The position numbers were made by a program, and so were the translations under genes. DNA of 64,000 nt from an uncultured Chryseobacterium sp. GTDB taxonomy: Bacteria; Bacteroidota; Bacteroidia; Flavobacteriales; Weeksellaceae. This document shows, piece by piece, positions 26,360 to 35,239 of this stretch (the stretch's first letter is position 1; every line of letters begins with the position of its first letter). The stretch lies in the NCBI GenBank assembly GCA_913776245.1, contig CAJYLO010000029.1, positions 62,001 through 126,000 of the forward strand, given 5' to 3'. Below the pieces are notes generated by a model. That model was not told where the DNA came from. It was given only the letters and a program-made list of their open reading frames with translations, and made no database searches.

Positions 26360-29120
26360 AGTTTGCCATTTCTAACTCTTCATATACACTGTTTATATCA
26401 TAAGTTGATTCTTTAAGATTATCATTGTTAGGCCAGCTGATTGCAAACCCAAACGGCATTTTTTCAAGAGATAACATTTCCACAGGTTCAGCATCAGTTG
26501 CTCTGAAATTCTCAATAATTAATGGATAAATTGTAATAAGCGGCCTGTTTAATCTTGGCAACGATTTTCTGAGTTCCTCACTTGTCGCTGTTGTTTCTGT
26601 TACAAAATCTACTTTCTCATCACCCGGACTTACAATTCTTTTGACAAAAAGTCTATTATTAACAAATGCTTCCTTAATCGACCTTGTAAAAGGTTTTACA
26701 TCTAATCCTGCAATTTGCACTAGCCCTTCCTGTGTACCTCTTCTCAGAGATGCTAAAGCCACATTCCAAACATCAAGAATATCATTAGTTGTATCGCCTT
26801 CTTTTTGCTTTTCAATGAATTCTATTATCCTTTTCGTACTTGATGCTGGTGCTCCTCTGTATGAAATGTATGAATCCAAGAAAGAAATAACTGTTTCCTT
26901 CGGAACATCAGTCCATAAATAACTATTTTCTTTTTCTTCCATAGGGAACGGACTTAATGCCTGAACAAATATTTCTACAGCATTATAATTATTGACAAGT
27001 ATTGACCTGTCACCAGAAAGAGAGGATGTTTCTGTAAGTTTTCCTTTATATGTCAGTGGCAAGGTGGTAGTATGTCTCATCTTCATTGCATTGGTTGCCA
27101 TCATATCAGGATGGGATAAAACTCTTAATCCGAATTCCATCGGAGTTGACTTTTGACGGCTCATTTCCATAAATTCTTTTCTCAAAGTTTCAAACGCAGT
27201 TGAAATATGTCTGTACCAACTGAATAAGTCATTGGTTGTATAAATTCTGCATAAATCTTCAAAACCCGTCCTATATCCAAACCACCTCCCCATCTGCATA
27301 AGAGTATCATACAATGTACTTGCTCGTGTAAAATAACTTATAGTTAAGCCCTCCAATGTCAATCCCCTGGATAATTTATCTCCTCCAATTGCTATAACAC
27401 TGAGTCCTGACCCTTCCCTGTTCTTATAGTCTAGAATATCTCCAGCTGTTCCATTTATAATATGTGGTCTTCTTTCCATTTTCAGGACCGCAGGCTTTAA
27501 ATTGTTTCTTACTTCATCCCAACTGTTCAGTAATCCTCCCATCTGAAGTGTGATTCTTACGTAGTCCCGTTCAAATAAAATTCTGAATTCTTCTATTATA
27601 TCAACATCTTCATTTACTATTCCTTCCCTCAAGCGATTGAATTCCTCTTCAACATATATTCCTATAGCATCTTGAATATCATTAAATCTTGTACAGTGTA
27701 TCAACATTGTGTTATGTTTATTACCTTGCCCTCTCAGTCTTCTGATTGCTGAACTAATAATAAAAGACTTAACGGCTTCTTTCATTGATTCAGGTATATG
27801 GTTAGGCACATCTGTTGAACGATGACGTAACGGAAGGAAATCAGAATGAGGCATTGAAGCATCATCAACAGTTATATGAATTGGCAAACCTCTTTCAGTT
27901 TCACTGTCATTTAAGCCGAAAACCTGAACAGGCCCAAAATAATTAGACGGAGCTTCCATTGAAATGATAAAAGATGATGGAAACAAATCTTTCCCATACA
28001 CAGAATGTTCATTCTCGTGATGCATAAATATATTGGCAAATGGAGTGGCTGTATAGCCTACGTAAGCCTTCTGATTAAAAAGATTCAAGAGTTGTCTTAT
28101 GTTTCTGTTGATTGATGTGGGGTCAAGTTCTCCTGTATCATTTGCAGGTGGCCTTGTATTGGGTGTTGCCTGGTCTGCCTCATCGTCAATCAAAAGTAAC
28201 GGAAGATTATTCAGCAATGATTCTCCTTCTGAGGTCTGCACGACATATTCATCGCCAAGCGTATCCAAACTCTCCCGGAAGTATCTGATAAGATTTTGGA
28301 GAACTGAAACATTTTTCTTTACAATCAGAATCATCGGTCGATCTGAACCAGGCTGAACACCTCCGACCTGTTGAGCAAAGCCTCTTGAAAAATCACCTCC
28401 GTCATCCTGCGTAGTAAATGTATCTACATTGATATATCCCTCATTTGGTAAAGTAGTAACGCCAATTCTTTTAACCTGTGCCTGGTCGCTCGTATCTCTG
28501 CCGATTACCTCTTCGTCAATGCGCATCTGTGTCTGACTCCTTAGGTTTTTGTGCATACCACTAAGCACAATAATTACTTTATAACCGGCATCAATAGCTT
28601 TGTTAATTAATCCCGTAAAATTTGCAGTCTTTCCTGACTGCACATAACCAACTACTAATCCTCTTCTATCAAATGCCCTATTTCTGACTGTAGGGTCTTC
28701 TAATCTTTCAATAATGTCATCTGTAATTTCATCAAGGCGGTTTACTGTTGATACAGGCCATTGCTTTATATTAAGCAGATATTTTCTGTACCTCTTCCAA
28801 AATCTGAAATTAATCCTTTCCTCTGCGACTTTTTCACGATACCAAGGAATGTGATCCTGGTCATCAGTAAGCGTGTGATATTCACCGGCTTCTATTCCTT
28901 GATTGATATTTACTTCATACTGCAACTCTGTAATTAATAAATCTTTAATTTCCTCTTTCGAAGTAAAAGCAATTGTAGGATGAATAATATCGGAAAAATC
29001 TATTGGTGTCAGCACATTTGACACCGCTGTTTCCATAGCCTGTTCATAAGTCATTACATCTTTAAACAGTTCGTAGTTGTCTTTGACAATACTTTTTATA
29101 AAATTATAAGGTCTGCTCAT
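26352..29120 (-). CDS. Z1 domain ATPase/helicase-like protein
   Basis: A 922-residue protein with a SF2-like ATPase core: Walker A GYVQSGKTANFT (near 155), Walker B LLIDDEADQATPN (near 318) and the late motif LSRGLTLEGLTISYFTR followed by LMQMGRWFGYRTG. Z1 proteins occur with MORC ATPases and methyltransferases in restriction-like systems and are thought to move along or remodel DNA. It sits between the MORC gene (1-base gap) and the PD-(D/E)XK gene (overlap). The C-terminal 250 residues have no recognised motif. Confidence 0.92.
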   Translation of the reverse strand: MSRPYNFIKSIVKDNYELFKDVMTYEQAMETAVSNVLTPIDFSDIIHPTIAFTSKEEIKDLLITELQYEVNINQGIEAGEYHTLTDDQDHIPWYREKVAEERINFRFWKRYRKYLLNIKQWPVSTVNRLDEITDDIIERLEDPTVRNRAFDRRGLVVGYVQSGKTANFTGLINKAIDAGYKVIIVLSGMHKNLRSQTQMRIDEEVIGRDTSDQAQVKRIGVTTLPNEGYINVDTFTTQDDGGDFSRGFAQQVGGVQPGSDRPMILIVKKNVSVLQNLIRYFRESLDTLGDEYVVQTSEGESLLNNLPLLLIDDEADQATPNTRPPANDTGELDPTSINRNIRQLLNLFNQKAYVGYTATPFANIFMHHENEHSVYGKDLFPSSFIISMEAPSNYFGPVQVFGLNDSETERGLPIHITVDDASMPHSDFLPLRHRSTDVPNHIPESMKEAVKSFIISSAIRRLRGQGNKHNTMLIHCTRFNDIQDAIGIYVEEEFNRLREGIVNEDVDIIEEFRILFERDYVRITLQMGGLLNSWDEVRNNLKPAVLKMERRPHIINGTAGDILDYKNREGSGLSVIAIGGDKLSRGLTLEGLTISYFTRASTLYDTLMQMGRWFGYRTGFEDLCRIYTTNDLFSWYRHISTAFETLRKEFMEMSRQKSTPMEFGLRVLSHPDMMATNAMKMRHTTTLPLTYKGKLTETSSLSGDRSILVNNYNAVEIFVQALSPFPMEEKENSYLWTDVPKETVISFLDSYISYRGAPASSTKRIIEFIEKQKEGDTTNDILDVWNVALASLRRGTQEGLVQIAGLDVKPFTRSIKEAFVNNRLFVKRIVSPGDEKVDFVTETTATSEELRKSLPRLNRPLITIYPLIIENFRATDAEPVEMLSLEKMPFGFAISWPNNDNLKESTYDINSVYEELEMANYD

Positions 29121-29121
29121 T

Positions 29122-30588
29122 TTAATTTAATTTTAATTGTTGAAAACACTCAATACTATCTGCCTTTTTAATTGCTTCATCTTCTGAAAAACCGGCATTA
29201 ATAAGTGCTGAAACTGTATTTTCATATATTGTTTTCAATTCACCTCTTGAACTTTCAAAGAAATCTTTCATTATCGTTGACGGATCTGAAAAGTCTGATA
29301 CGATAAGACTAACCGGCATAGATTCTCCTATCAGCCTCATATAATCTCTGAAAACGTATGCATCTTCTCCAAGATATTCTGAAATTAATTGATAAATAGG
29401 ATGGTCTTTATTTACTTCATAAAATCTTTTACCCTGCTTTTGTCTTGCTTTCCAAAGATAAACGATTTCCTTCTTTTCTCCTTTTCGTCTGAGATAGGCT
29501 CCCCTGTGTGTGTAAACCTTTACTGCTTTCTCAATTGAGGTAAAACAAATTGTTCTAATTCGCTTACGTATTACATCCGGAATTTTAGCAGATGCTTTTT
29601 TCACATCTATCTGCCATTCAGAGTCAAGGGTATTCGGGATATCAATTCTTATTCTGCATAAACGCTGGCTTTCTTTTTTTCTGAAATCAAGGTCAAGCCA
29701 GGTTCCGTCTGCAATCAATCGTCTGTTTCTGTAAAGATAAATTCCCTGGTGTTCTGTCCAGCCTTTTACTATTTCGAGATTCTTTTTTTCGTTTGAAGAA
29801 AGTTTTGATTCGTGCGGAAGTATGAACGGTTGTATATATATATGCTGTTGCCTTATTGAGAGTTGCTCTTCCGCTAATTCTGCTGAAGGGTATTCATCGG
29901 AAATATTAAATGGATTGATAGCTTCCAATTCATGATCAAGAACAAAAATTGCAATTTCTCTATTCTCAATAAAACGGTGAAATGTCAATCCGAGATGCTT
30001 TCTGACATTATCAAATTTTCTGTAAAAATGTTCTTTATCTGATTTCAGCTCTCTTGATTCCATCAATCTATCCAGTTTTTCCCATAGCACAATAGTTCCC
30101 GAGCCTCTTTCTGAAAATTCTCCAAGATTTTTTTCAGAAACTTTATCTACACAATTGCGAAGCAATACCCAGTCTTTCTTTTCCTTTACAATATCCAAAT
30201 CCCAACAACGGATAAATCCTTTTCCTGATTTGTTTCTTGTTTTCACAGTTAACCGTCTGCACTGAGAAAAGGAAGCTGTTTTTAACCCCAGACCAAATCT
30301 TCCCAAATCATTTTCGTGCCTGTCGTCAAGGGGATTGAAGCTGCCAACTTTCATAGCGTTGAGCAGTTCTTTTTCATTCATTCCTTTTCCGTTGTCCTCA
30401 ATCCTTACGAAGGAAGAATAGCGGTCAATTCCGAAACTGATTTTTATTTTGGTAGCATTTGCTGTAATACTGTTGTCAATCAAATCAGCAATAGCAGTTT
30501 CAACACAATAACCGAATGACCTCGTTGACTGAAGCAGGCTTTCCGGCTCCGGTCTTACAATATCATATTTCTGATTCTGTTTATTCAT
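29122..30588 (-). CDS. MORC-like GHKL ATPase
   Basis: A 488-residue protein whose N-terminal 150 residues form a GHKL (Hsp90/MutL-type) ATP-binding fold. The N box is ETAIADLIDNSITANAT, the G1 box IEDNGKGM, and a lid motif reads GRFGLGLKTASFSQ. An S5-like transducer region follows. Bacterial MORC-like proteins are known from restriction-modification neighbourhoods; ATP-driven dimer closure on DNA is the likely role. It directly abuts the HNH gene upstream and precedes Z1 by 1 base. Confidence 0.9.
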   Translation of the reverse strand: MNKQNQKYDIVRPEPESLLQSTRSFGYCVETAIADLIDNSITANATKIKISFGIDRYSSFVRIEDNGKGMNEKELLNAMKVGSFNPLDDRHENDLGRFGLGLKTASFSQCRRLTVKTRNKSGKGFIRCWDLDIVKEKKDWVLLRNCVDKVSEKNLGEFSERGSGTIVLWEKLDRLMESRELKSDKEHFYRKFDNVRKHLGLTFHRFIENREIAIFVLDHELEAINPFNISDEYPSAELAEEQLSIRQQHIYIQPFILPHESKLSSNEKKNLEIVKGWTEHQGIYLYRNRRLIADGTWLDLDFRKKESQRLCRIRIDIPNTLDSEWQIDVKKASAKIPDVIRKRIRTICFTSIEKAVKVYTHRGAYLRRKGEKKEIVYLWKARQKQGKRFYEVNKDHPIYQLISEYLGEDAYVFRDYMRLIGESMPVSLIVSDFSDPSTIMKDFFESSRGELKTIYENTVSALINAGFSEDEAIKKADSIECFQQLKLN

Positions 30589-31302
30589 TTATTTTTGTCT
30601 GATTAGTTTTTTCAAATCGGCAGCTTCAATCAAACCGAAATTTTTGTCCAATACTTTATGACAATTGCTGCATACAACTACAAAATCATCCATATCACTT
30701 GGCTCAAGCCCGGGTTCATTCTTAAGTTCCTTATTATAATGTATCTCCATTAGGTCGTTCCCAATTTCGCCGTAAAAAGAATGTGGATCAAAGCTGCACA
30801 CTTCACATTTCAGTTTATTTGCCGCAGCAAGTATCATTTCTTTTTTTACTTTCATCACCATAGGATCTGTCTCTCTGTTTTTATGAAACTGAAACAGAAA
30901 TTCAGATTTGTAACCTATCCTAGGTTCTTCTGTAAATGACCTTTCCTTTGATTTTGGTTTCAAATAAAGCTGACGGATGAGGTCTGCTTCATTTTTAAGT
31001 TTATCTCTATGCTTATGGAATTCATTCCATATTTCTCTATCCATTTTTCCTCCCATTCTCATTCCTCTTCCTTTAAAGTTCCCATCTAATCTTTTAAAAT
31101 TTGCCAGTTTGAGAGAAATACTGTTTACACTTCTGAAAGCATTAATATCAGGAATATCTTTATGTAATCCCAATTTTCTTAAATCTTCACTGAGTTTAAT
31201 GACTTCCGGATTACTTCCGTGCATCTGACCATAATCCATCCTGAAATATAAGTCTAAACAAAGGATAAGTTCTTCTCTGTTAAAATTAGGATTCTTTTTC
31301 AT
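30589..31302 (-). CDS. HNH endonuclease of the MORC/Z1 system
   Basis: A 237-residue protein with a C-terminal HNH domain: CEVC (about 164-167), MEIHYNKEL and VVCSNCHKVLDKN. The first HNH position, normally HH, reads HY here; whether this alters activity cannot be told from sequence. The N-terminal 100 residues are helical, with a basic KGRGMRMGGKM stretch. It overlaps the first methyltransferase gene by 4 bases (ATGA type), so expression is coupled. A role as restriction nuclease is inferred. Confidence 0.85.
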   Translation of the reverse strand: MKKNPNFNREELILCLDLYFRMDYGQMHGSNPEVIKLSEDLRKLGLHKDIPDINAFRSVNSISLKLANFKRLDGNFKGRGMRMGGKMDREIWNEFHKHRDKLKNEADLIRQLYLKPKSKERSFTEEPRIGYKSEFLFQFHKNRETDPMVMKVKKEMILAAANKLKCEVCSFDPHSFYGEIGNDLMEIHYNKELKNEPGLEPSDMDDFVVVCSNCHKVLDKNFGLIEAADLKKLIRQK

Positions 31303-32354
31303 TTGTCCTGAATTTTAAGATGAACAAACAAATAATGAAGAAGAGCATATCCTGTATTTACGCTCAAAGCATTTCCTGCCTGCTTATAAAGCTGATGTTC
31401 ACTTACCTTTGATGCAATTGCATTTTCATAAAATTGCATATCAAATCCCTGTAATTTCAATGCCTCCCATGGAGTAAGTTTTCTTACAGGTGTAGTAAAT
31501 AGAGTCTCTTTTGCGGTATCTTTATGTGAATGATGTCGTAAAATGAAATCATCTGAATAATAATTATCTTGACAGGCCCGATGCATTTTCACCATTGTTG
31601 CAGTAAGTGTTCTAGCAACATTCAAATCAATTTGTGATTTACTTTTAAAATTTTTAGAGCCATCTGCAAGAATAGTATGTTTGATTCTTTCTGACAGGTA
31701 ATATTTGCTATCAGCTCTTTTATCAAGTATATCTAAAACATCTTTATAAATATTTAAAGAATGTTTTTTAATCTTTCTAAAATTATTTATAATTGAGTCC
31801 TGACTTAGGTCAATATCTAATTTTTTCTTACTACACACAAAAAATACTCTTGCTCTCTTTTGAGGTAATCCGAAATTTTGTGTATCAAGAAGAACATAAT
31901 TTACATATTGATAACCATGGCTTTTAAAAAAATCGAGTATTTTACTCAAAGTATCTCCATTATCATGCTTTAGAATATTTCTGACGTTTTCCAGCACAAC
32001 GAATTGGGGATTCTTTGCAGCTAAAAGTTCATGTATACTAAATAAGATTCTCCCTCTTTCATCCTCCAAACCAAGTTGTTTTCCTAATAGACTAAATGCC
32101 TGACATGGAAATCCACCGAGCAGTAAATCAAATTCACCCAACTGTTCAACTTTATCTTTTTCTGCAGCGAAATCAACGATATTATTAATTCTAATCTCTC
32201 CCTTCAGATTATAATTGCTTTCATAAGTTTTTATAGCATACTTATCGATCTCTGAAAAAGCGATACAGTTCATATTGAGACCAGTGTCATCTGTTATCAG
32301 TTCAGCTGCTTTTCTAAAGCCTCCAATTCCTGAGAATAGTTCAATATATCTCAT
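31299..32354 (-). CDS. DNA (cytosine-5-)-methyltransferase 1
   Basis: A 351-residue C5 methyltransferase. Motif I is IELFSGIGGF, the catalytic motif IV GGFPCQAFS, motif VI VLENVRN, motif VIII QKRARVFF and motif X QAGNALSVNTG. The target-recognition region lies between motifs VIII and IX and is short. It lies 4 bases after a second C5 methyltransferase of different size. Two enzymes in one system often modify the two strands of a non-palindromic site, which is my inference here. Confidence 0.95.
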   Translation of the reverse strand: MRYIELFSGIGGFRKAAELITDDTGLNMNCIAFSEIDKYAIKTYESNYNLKGEIRINNIVDFAAEKDKVEQLGEFDLLLGGFPCQAFSLLGKQLGLEDERGRILFSIHELLAAKNPQFVVLENVRNILKHDNGDTLSKILDFFKSHGYQYVNYVLLDTQNFGLPQKRARVFFVCSKKKLDIDLSQDSIINNFRKIKKHSLNIYKDVLDILDKRADSKYYLSERIKHTILADGSKNFKSKSQIDLNVARTLTATMVKMHRACQDNYYSDDFILRHHSHKDTAKETLFTTPVRKLTPWEALKLQGFDMQFYENAIASKVSEHQLYKQAGNALSVNTGYALLHYLFVHLKIQDK

Positions 32355-32358
32355 TTAA

Positions 32359-33786
32359 TTAAATATAATGTTTTATTTCTTTCGCAATAACCTCAGCAAG
32401 TTTTACAGGAACTGCATTACCTATTTGTTTATACCAACTGTTAAGACTTCCCCTAAAGATGTAATCATCCGGAAATGTTTGTATCCGCGCAGCTTCCCTT
32501 GGACTTATTCCACGGCATTGCTCCGGATGAATATACATATGACAATCGTACTGCATATGAGATGTAATAGTCTTAGATACTTCATTCCGTATTAACTTGA
32601 AATATTTATCTCTGAAAATATGTTTCCTGTTTTTATATACAAGAATATCTTGTATACTGTCATCCAGAGAATTTCCACCCTCAGGTAGACGTCGGAAAAT
32701 TTCGAGATCATTTTCATTGTTATAACGAGATCTGTGATTCCACAGATATTCTATTTCCTTATTGTTGTTTATATCTCTTAGAAATTCATTTTGTTCAAGT
32801 GATATTTTACGTACATTATATCCATTTTTTTCACTTTCGTAATCACTACTAAGTTTAATGGGATTCGTTTCTATCTTAGGTAGTCCGAAAAGAGCATCTT
32901 GAAGTTTATATTTATTTTCTTTTTCCATATTTTTTAACACACCAGTCTTTATCTGTTCGGTACTTAAAAAGTTTTTACCACCTATTAAAATGTATCTCTT
33001 GCGACTCTGAGGCACTCCGAAATATTGGGCGTCTAAAACTAATGGATTAAAAAAATAATCTTCATCCATAACATCTTTAATATCTTCCTCAATCTGATTC
33101 TCTACTTTTCTCATTCCTCTAACATTTTCCATTATGAAAAATTCGGGTTTTATAAAGCCCAGTAATTTTACAAATTGTTTATAAAGAATATTTCGCTTAT
33201 CTTCAATGAATCGCTTCTCCTGACTTTCAGAATCAATTTCGAAATTCTGTCTATTAGCTGTCGAAAATCCTTGACATGGCGGTCCGCCCGCAATAATTTT
33301 TACATTCTTAAAAAAATGAACATATTCATCGATATTATTAACAAGTTCAGATATATCTCCATAAAAAAATCTATCCAATGTTAAATCATGATTGAAATAA
33401 TATGTTTCGAGAGCATCCAGATAATTATCGTTAACGAAAGCTGGACTGAAACCAGCATTTATAAGACCTTGGCTTAGTCCGCCAGCGCCGCTGAAAAAAT
33501 CTGCAAAAAGAAGTTCTGACTTGGGTTGTCGCTTTAATTCCGGGAGATACTTACGTAATAAAGGATGTTTTTTTGCTTCATTTTTTCTCAGAGTGAAATA
33601 TAATTCATTTAGTTTCGTAAATAATTCAGGCTCTAAAAACTCCTTATATTTTGATGAAATTTCTAGAGTATCCGTTTCTTCTAAATAAATGTCCTCTTCT
33701 TGAAAAATTTTTAAAATTTCATCAAGAAGTTTTTCTGACTTTTTTTTGAAATTTTTTAAATGATATTTATGATAAAATTCTAACAT
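32359..33786 (-). CDS. DNA (cytosine-5-)-methyltransferase 2
   Basis: A 475-residue C5 methyltransferase with an additional 90-residue N-terminal helical extension. Motif I is FADFFSGAGGLSQG, motif IV GGPPCQGFST, motif VI MENVRGM, motif VIII QSRKRYILIGG and motif X KQIGNAVPVKLAEV. It overlaps the Vsr gene by 7 bases. The two methyltransferases are not close copies, so they probably have different targets or strands. Confidence 0.95.
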   Translation of the reverse strand: MLEFYHKYHLKNFKKKSEKLLDEILKIFQEEDIYLEETDTLEISSKYKEFLEPELFTKLNELYFTLRKNEAKKHPLLRKYLPELKRQPKSELLFADFFSGAGGLSQGLINAGFSPAFVNDNYLDALETYYFNHDLTLDRFFYGDISELVNNIDEYVHFFKNVKIIAGGPPCQGFSTANRQNFEIDSESQEKRFIEDKRNILYKQFVKLLGFIKPEFFIMENVRGMRKVENQIEEDIKDVMDEDYFFNPLVLDAQYFGVPQSRKRYILIGGKNFLSTEQIKTGVLKNMEKENKYKLQDALFGLPKIETNPIKLSSDYESEKNGYNVRKISLEQNEFLRDINNNKEIEYLWNHRSRYNNENDLEIFRRLPEGGNSLDDSIQDILVYKNRKHIFRDKYFKLIRNEVSKTITSHMQYDCHMYIHPEQCRGISPREAARIQTFPDDYIFRGSLNSWYKQIGNAVPVKLAEVIAKEIKHYI

Positions 33787-34199
33787 ACTAGTTTAATTTT
33801 TTGTAAAATAGCTTCGAGAGTTGACTCCCTTGCTTTTACTTTTAGTTCACATTCCCAGATCTCAATTATTTTCCATCCAAGGTCTTGCAACTTTGTTTTG
33901 TTTTCGACATCTCTATCAATATTTCTGTTAATTTTATCTATCCACCAGTTTGTTCTTGTTTTGGGTATAGTATAATACTTGCAACCTTCATGTCCATGCC
34001 AAAAACATCCATTTATGAGTATTACAGTTTTATACTTGGAAAGAACTATGTCTGGCGTTCCGGGTAATTTTTTATTATGTAGCCTATACCGAAAACCTTT
34101 CGAAAAAAGAAACTTTCTAACAAGAAGTTCGGGTTTTGTATCCTTAGATTTTACCTGACTCATATTATAGCTTCTAACTTCTTTGCTATGCTTATCCAT
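33780..34199 (-). CDS. vsr: Very short patch repair endonuclease
   Basis: About 139 residues from MDKHSKEVRSYNMS, the family's usual start; an ATG 27 bases earlier would add a hydrophobic nonapeptide. Vsr marks are KPELLVRKFLFSKG, LPGTPDIVL, INGCFWHGHEGC and WKIIEIWECEL. Vsr nicks next to T:G mismatches that arise when 5-methylcytosine deaminates, so its presence with two C5 methyltransferases is logical. It is the first gene of the operon. Confidence 0.93.
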   Translation of the reverse strand: MDKHSKEVRSYNMSQVKSKDTKPELLVRKFLFSKGFRYRLHNKKLPGTPDIVLSKYKTVILINGCFWHGHEGCKYYTIPKTRTNWWIDKINRNIDRDVENKTKLQDLGWKIIEIWECELKVKARESTLEAILQKIKLVC

Positions 34200-34205
34200 G
34201 ATATA

Positions 34206-34213
34206 CAAAAGTA
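34206..34213 (-). promoter_or_regulatory. Candidate -7 element before vsr
   Basis: TACTTTTG lies only 6 bases before the chosen vsr ATG, so a transcript from it would be almost leaderless. No TTG is at the usual distance, so the case is weak. Confidence 0.25.
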
Positions 34214-34273
34214 TGAAAATTTGCAATTCTTAAATTCAGTTAATATACTGTATATTTAGCAAGTTTTAAAATT

Positions 34274-35239
34274 TCAAATTAAACCAACTTGTTTACCAAT
34301 ATCCTGCATAAATTTTGCGTTAGGCCTTTTATGAATTTCGCTATCCATGGTATAATTACCTAAGATAAAACGTTTAAAAAGACTATCATTTACTCTATGC
34401 TTAAGAAATTCCTTAACTATACTTTTTCGGTACGATCCATTATATATCAAGCTTTTTAAAATAATTTCTTCCGCAATGTCATACTGCGTTTTATAAATTT
34501 CGTCAATCTTAAAAACATCTACATAATCTTCAACGAATTTATTTTTAAAGTTAATTCTTAAATCAGAACTATTTCGTGATAATAAAAAGAGTGCTTTAGA
34601 TTTATTATCTAACTCAAAGAAAAATTTACTTTCTTCTACTCTATCTGCATACAATTTAAAATCTACATTTTCATTGTTACTTTTTGCAAGGTTGCAGGAT
34701 GAGCAAACTGGATATAAATTAAATAACGAAATACTTAGATGAGGATATTTGTCTTTAGGGTAATAATGATCTAATTGAAATTTTGCAATATACTCATTTG
34801 GATTACTATTTTTAATTTGATGCTTTTCTGTGACTACTATCGTTAATTGAGAATTACAGTAGACGCAAGATTTAATACCTAAGTCAGAAAAGTATTTCGG
34901 ATAAAAAACAGTTCTCTTATTTTTATAATCCAATATGCTCAGAATTTCATCTTTGAAAGAGGTAATTTTTTTTCTTCCGTTAAATTTTTTTTTTAAATTT
35001 GGAACGGAACCTATGTCTTGCTTTATTCTTTCCAAATCAATTAATGACACGGAAATAAAATTTGTCGATTCGAATTCATTAATAACTTTATTTAAATAGA
35101 TCAGAGGATCATGCTTTAAACTTCTGTTCTTATATTTGAAAGCTTTCAGTTTTTCAAGAATAACTGCACTATCATTTTTTATATAGTCTTGATTTTCCAT
35201 GATCTTTGCTTCGACCAATCGCCTATTAACTGATATCAT
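34274..35239 (-). CDS. HNH endonuclease, Septu PtuB-like
   Basis: A 321-residue protein with a full HNH site: CVYCNSQL (near 125), FQLDHYYPKDKYPHLS and LYPVCSSCNLAKSN. It overlaps the ATPase gene upstream by 14 bases, so the two are coupled. ATPase plus HNH nuclease in this order is the make-up of Septu (PtuA/PtuB) and of the Septu-like effectors in some retrons. No reverse transcriptase is present, so a stand-alone Septu-like system is favoured. In Septu the ATPase licenses nuclease attack during infection. Confidence 0.8.
   Translation of the reverse strand: MISVNRRLVEAKIMENQDYIKNDSAVILEKLKAFKYKNRSLKHDPLIYLNKVINEFESTNFISVSLIDLERIKQDIGSVPNLKKKFNGRKKITSFKDEILSILDYKNKRTVFYPKYFSDLGIKSCVYCNSQLTIVVTEKHQIKNSNPNEYIAKFQLDHYYPKDKYPHLSISLFNLYPVCSSCNLAKSNNENVDFKLYADRVEESKFFFELDNKSKALFLLSRNSSDLRINFKNKFVEDYVDVFKIDEIYKTQYDIAEEIILKSLIYNGSYRKSIVKEFLKHRVNDSLFKRFILGNYTMDSEIHKRPNAKFMQDIGKQVGLI

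Noticed and set aside
23327..34199. BREX or DISARM system
   Set aside because: No PglX-type methyltransferase, PglZ, BrxC, DrmA or DrmB gene is present; the MORC/Z1/AIPR set is a different type.
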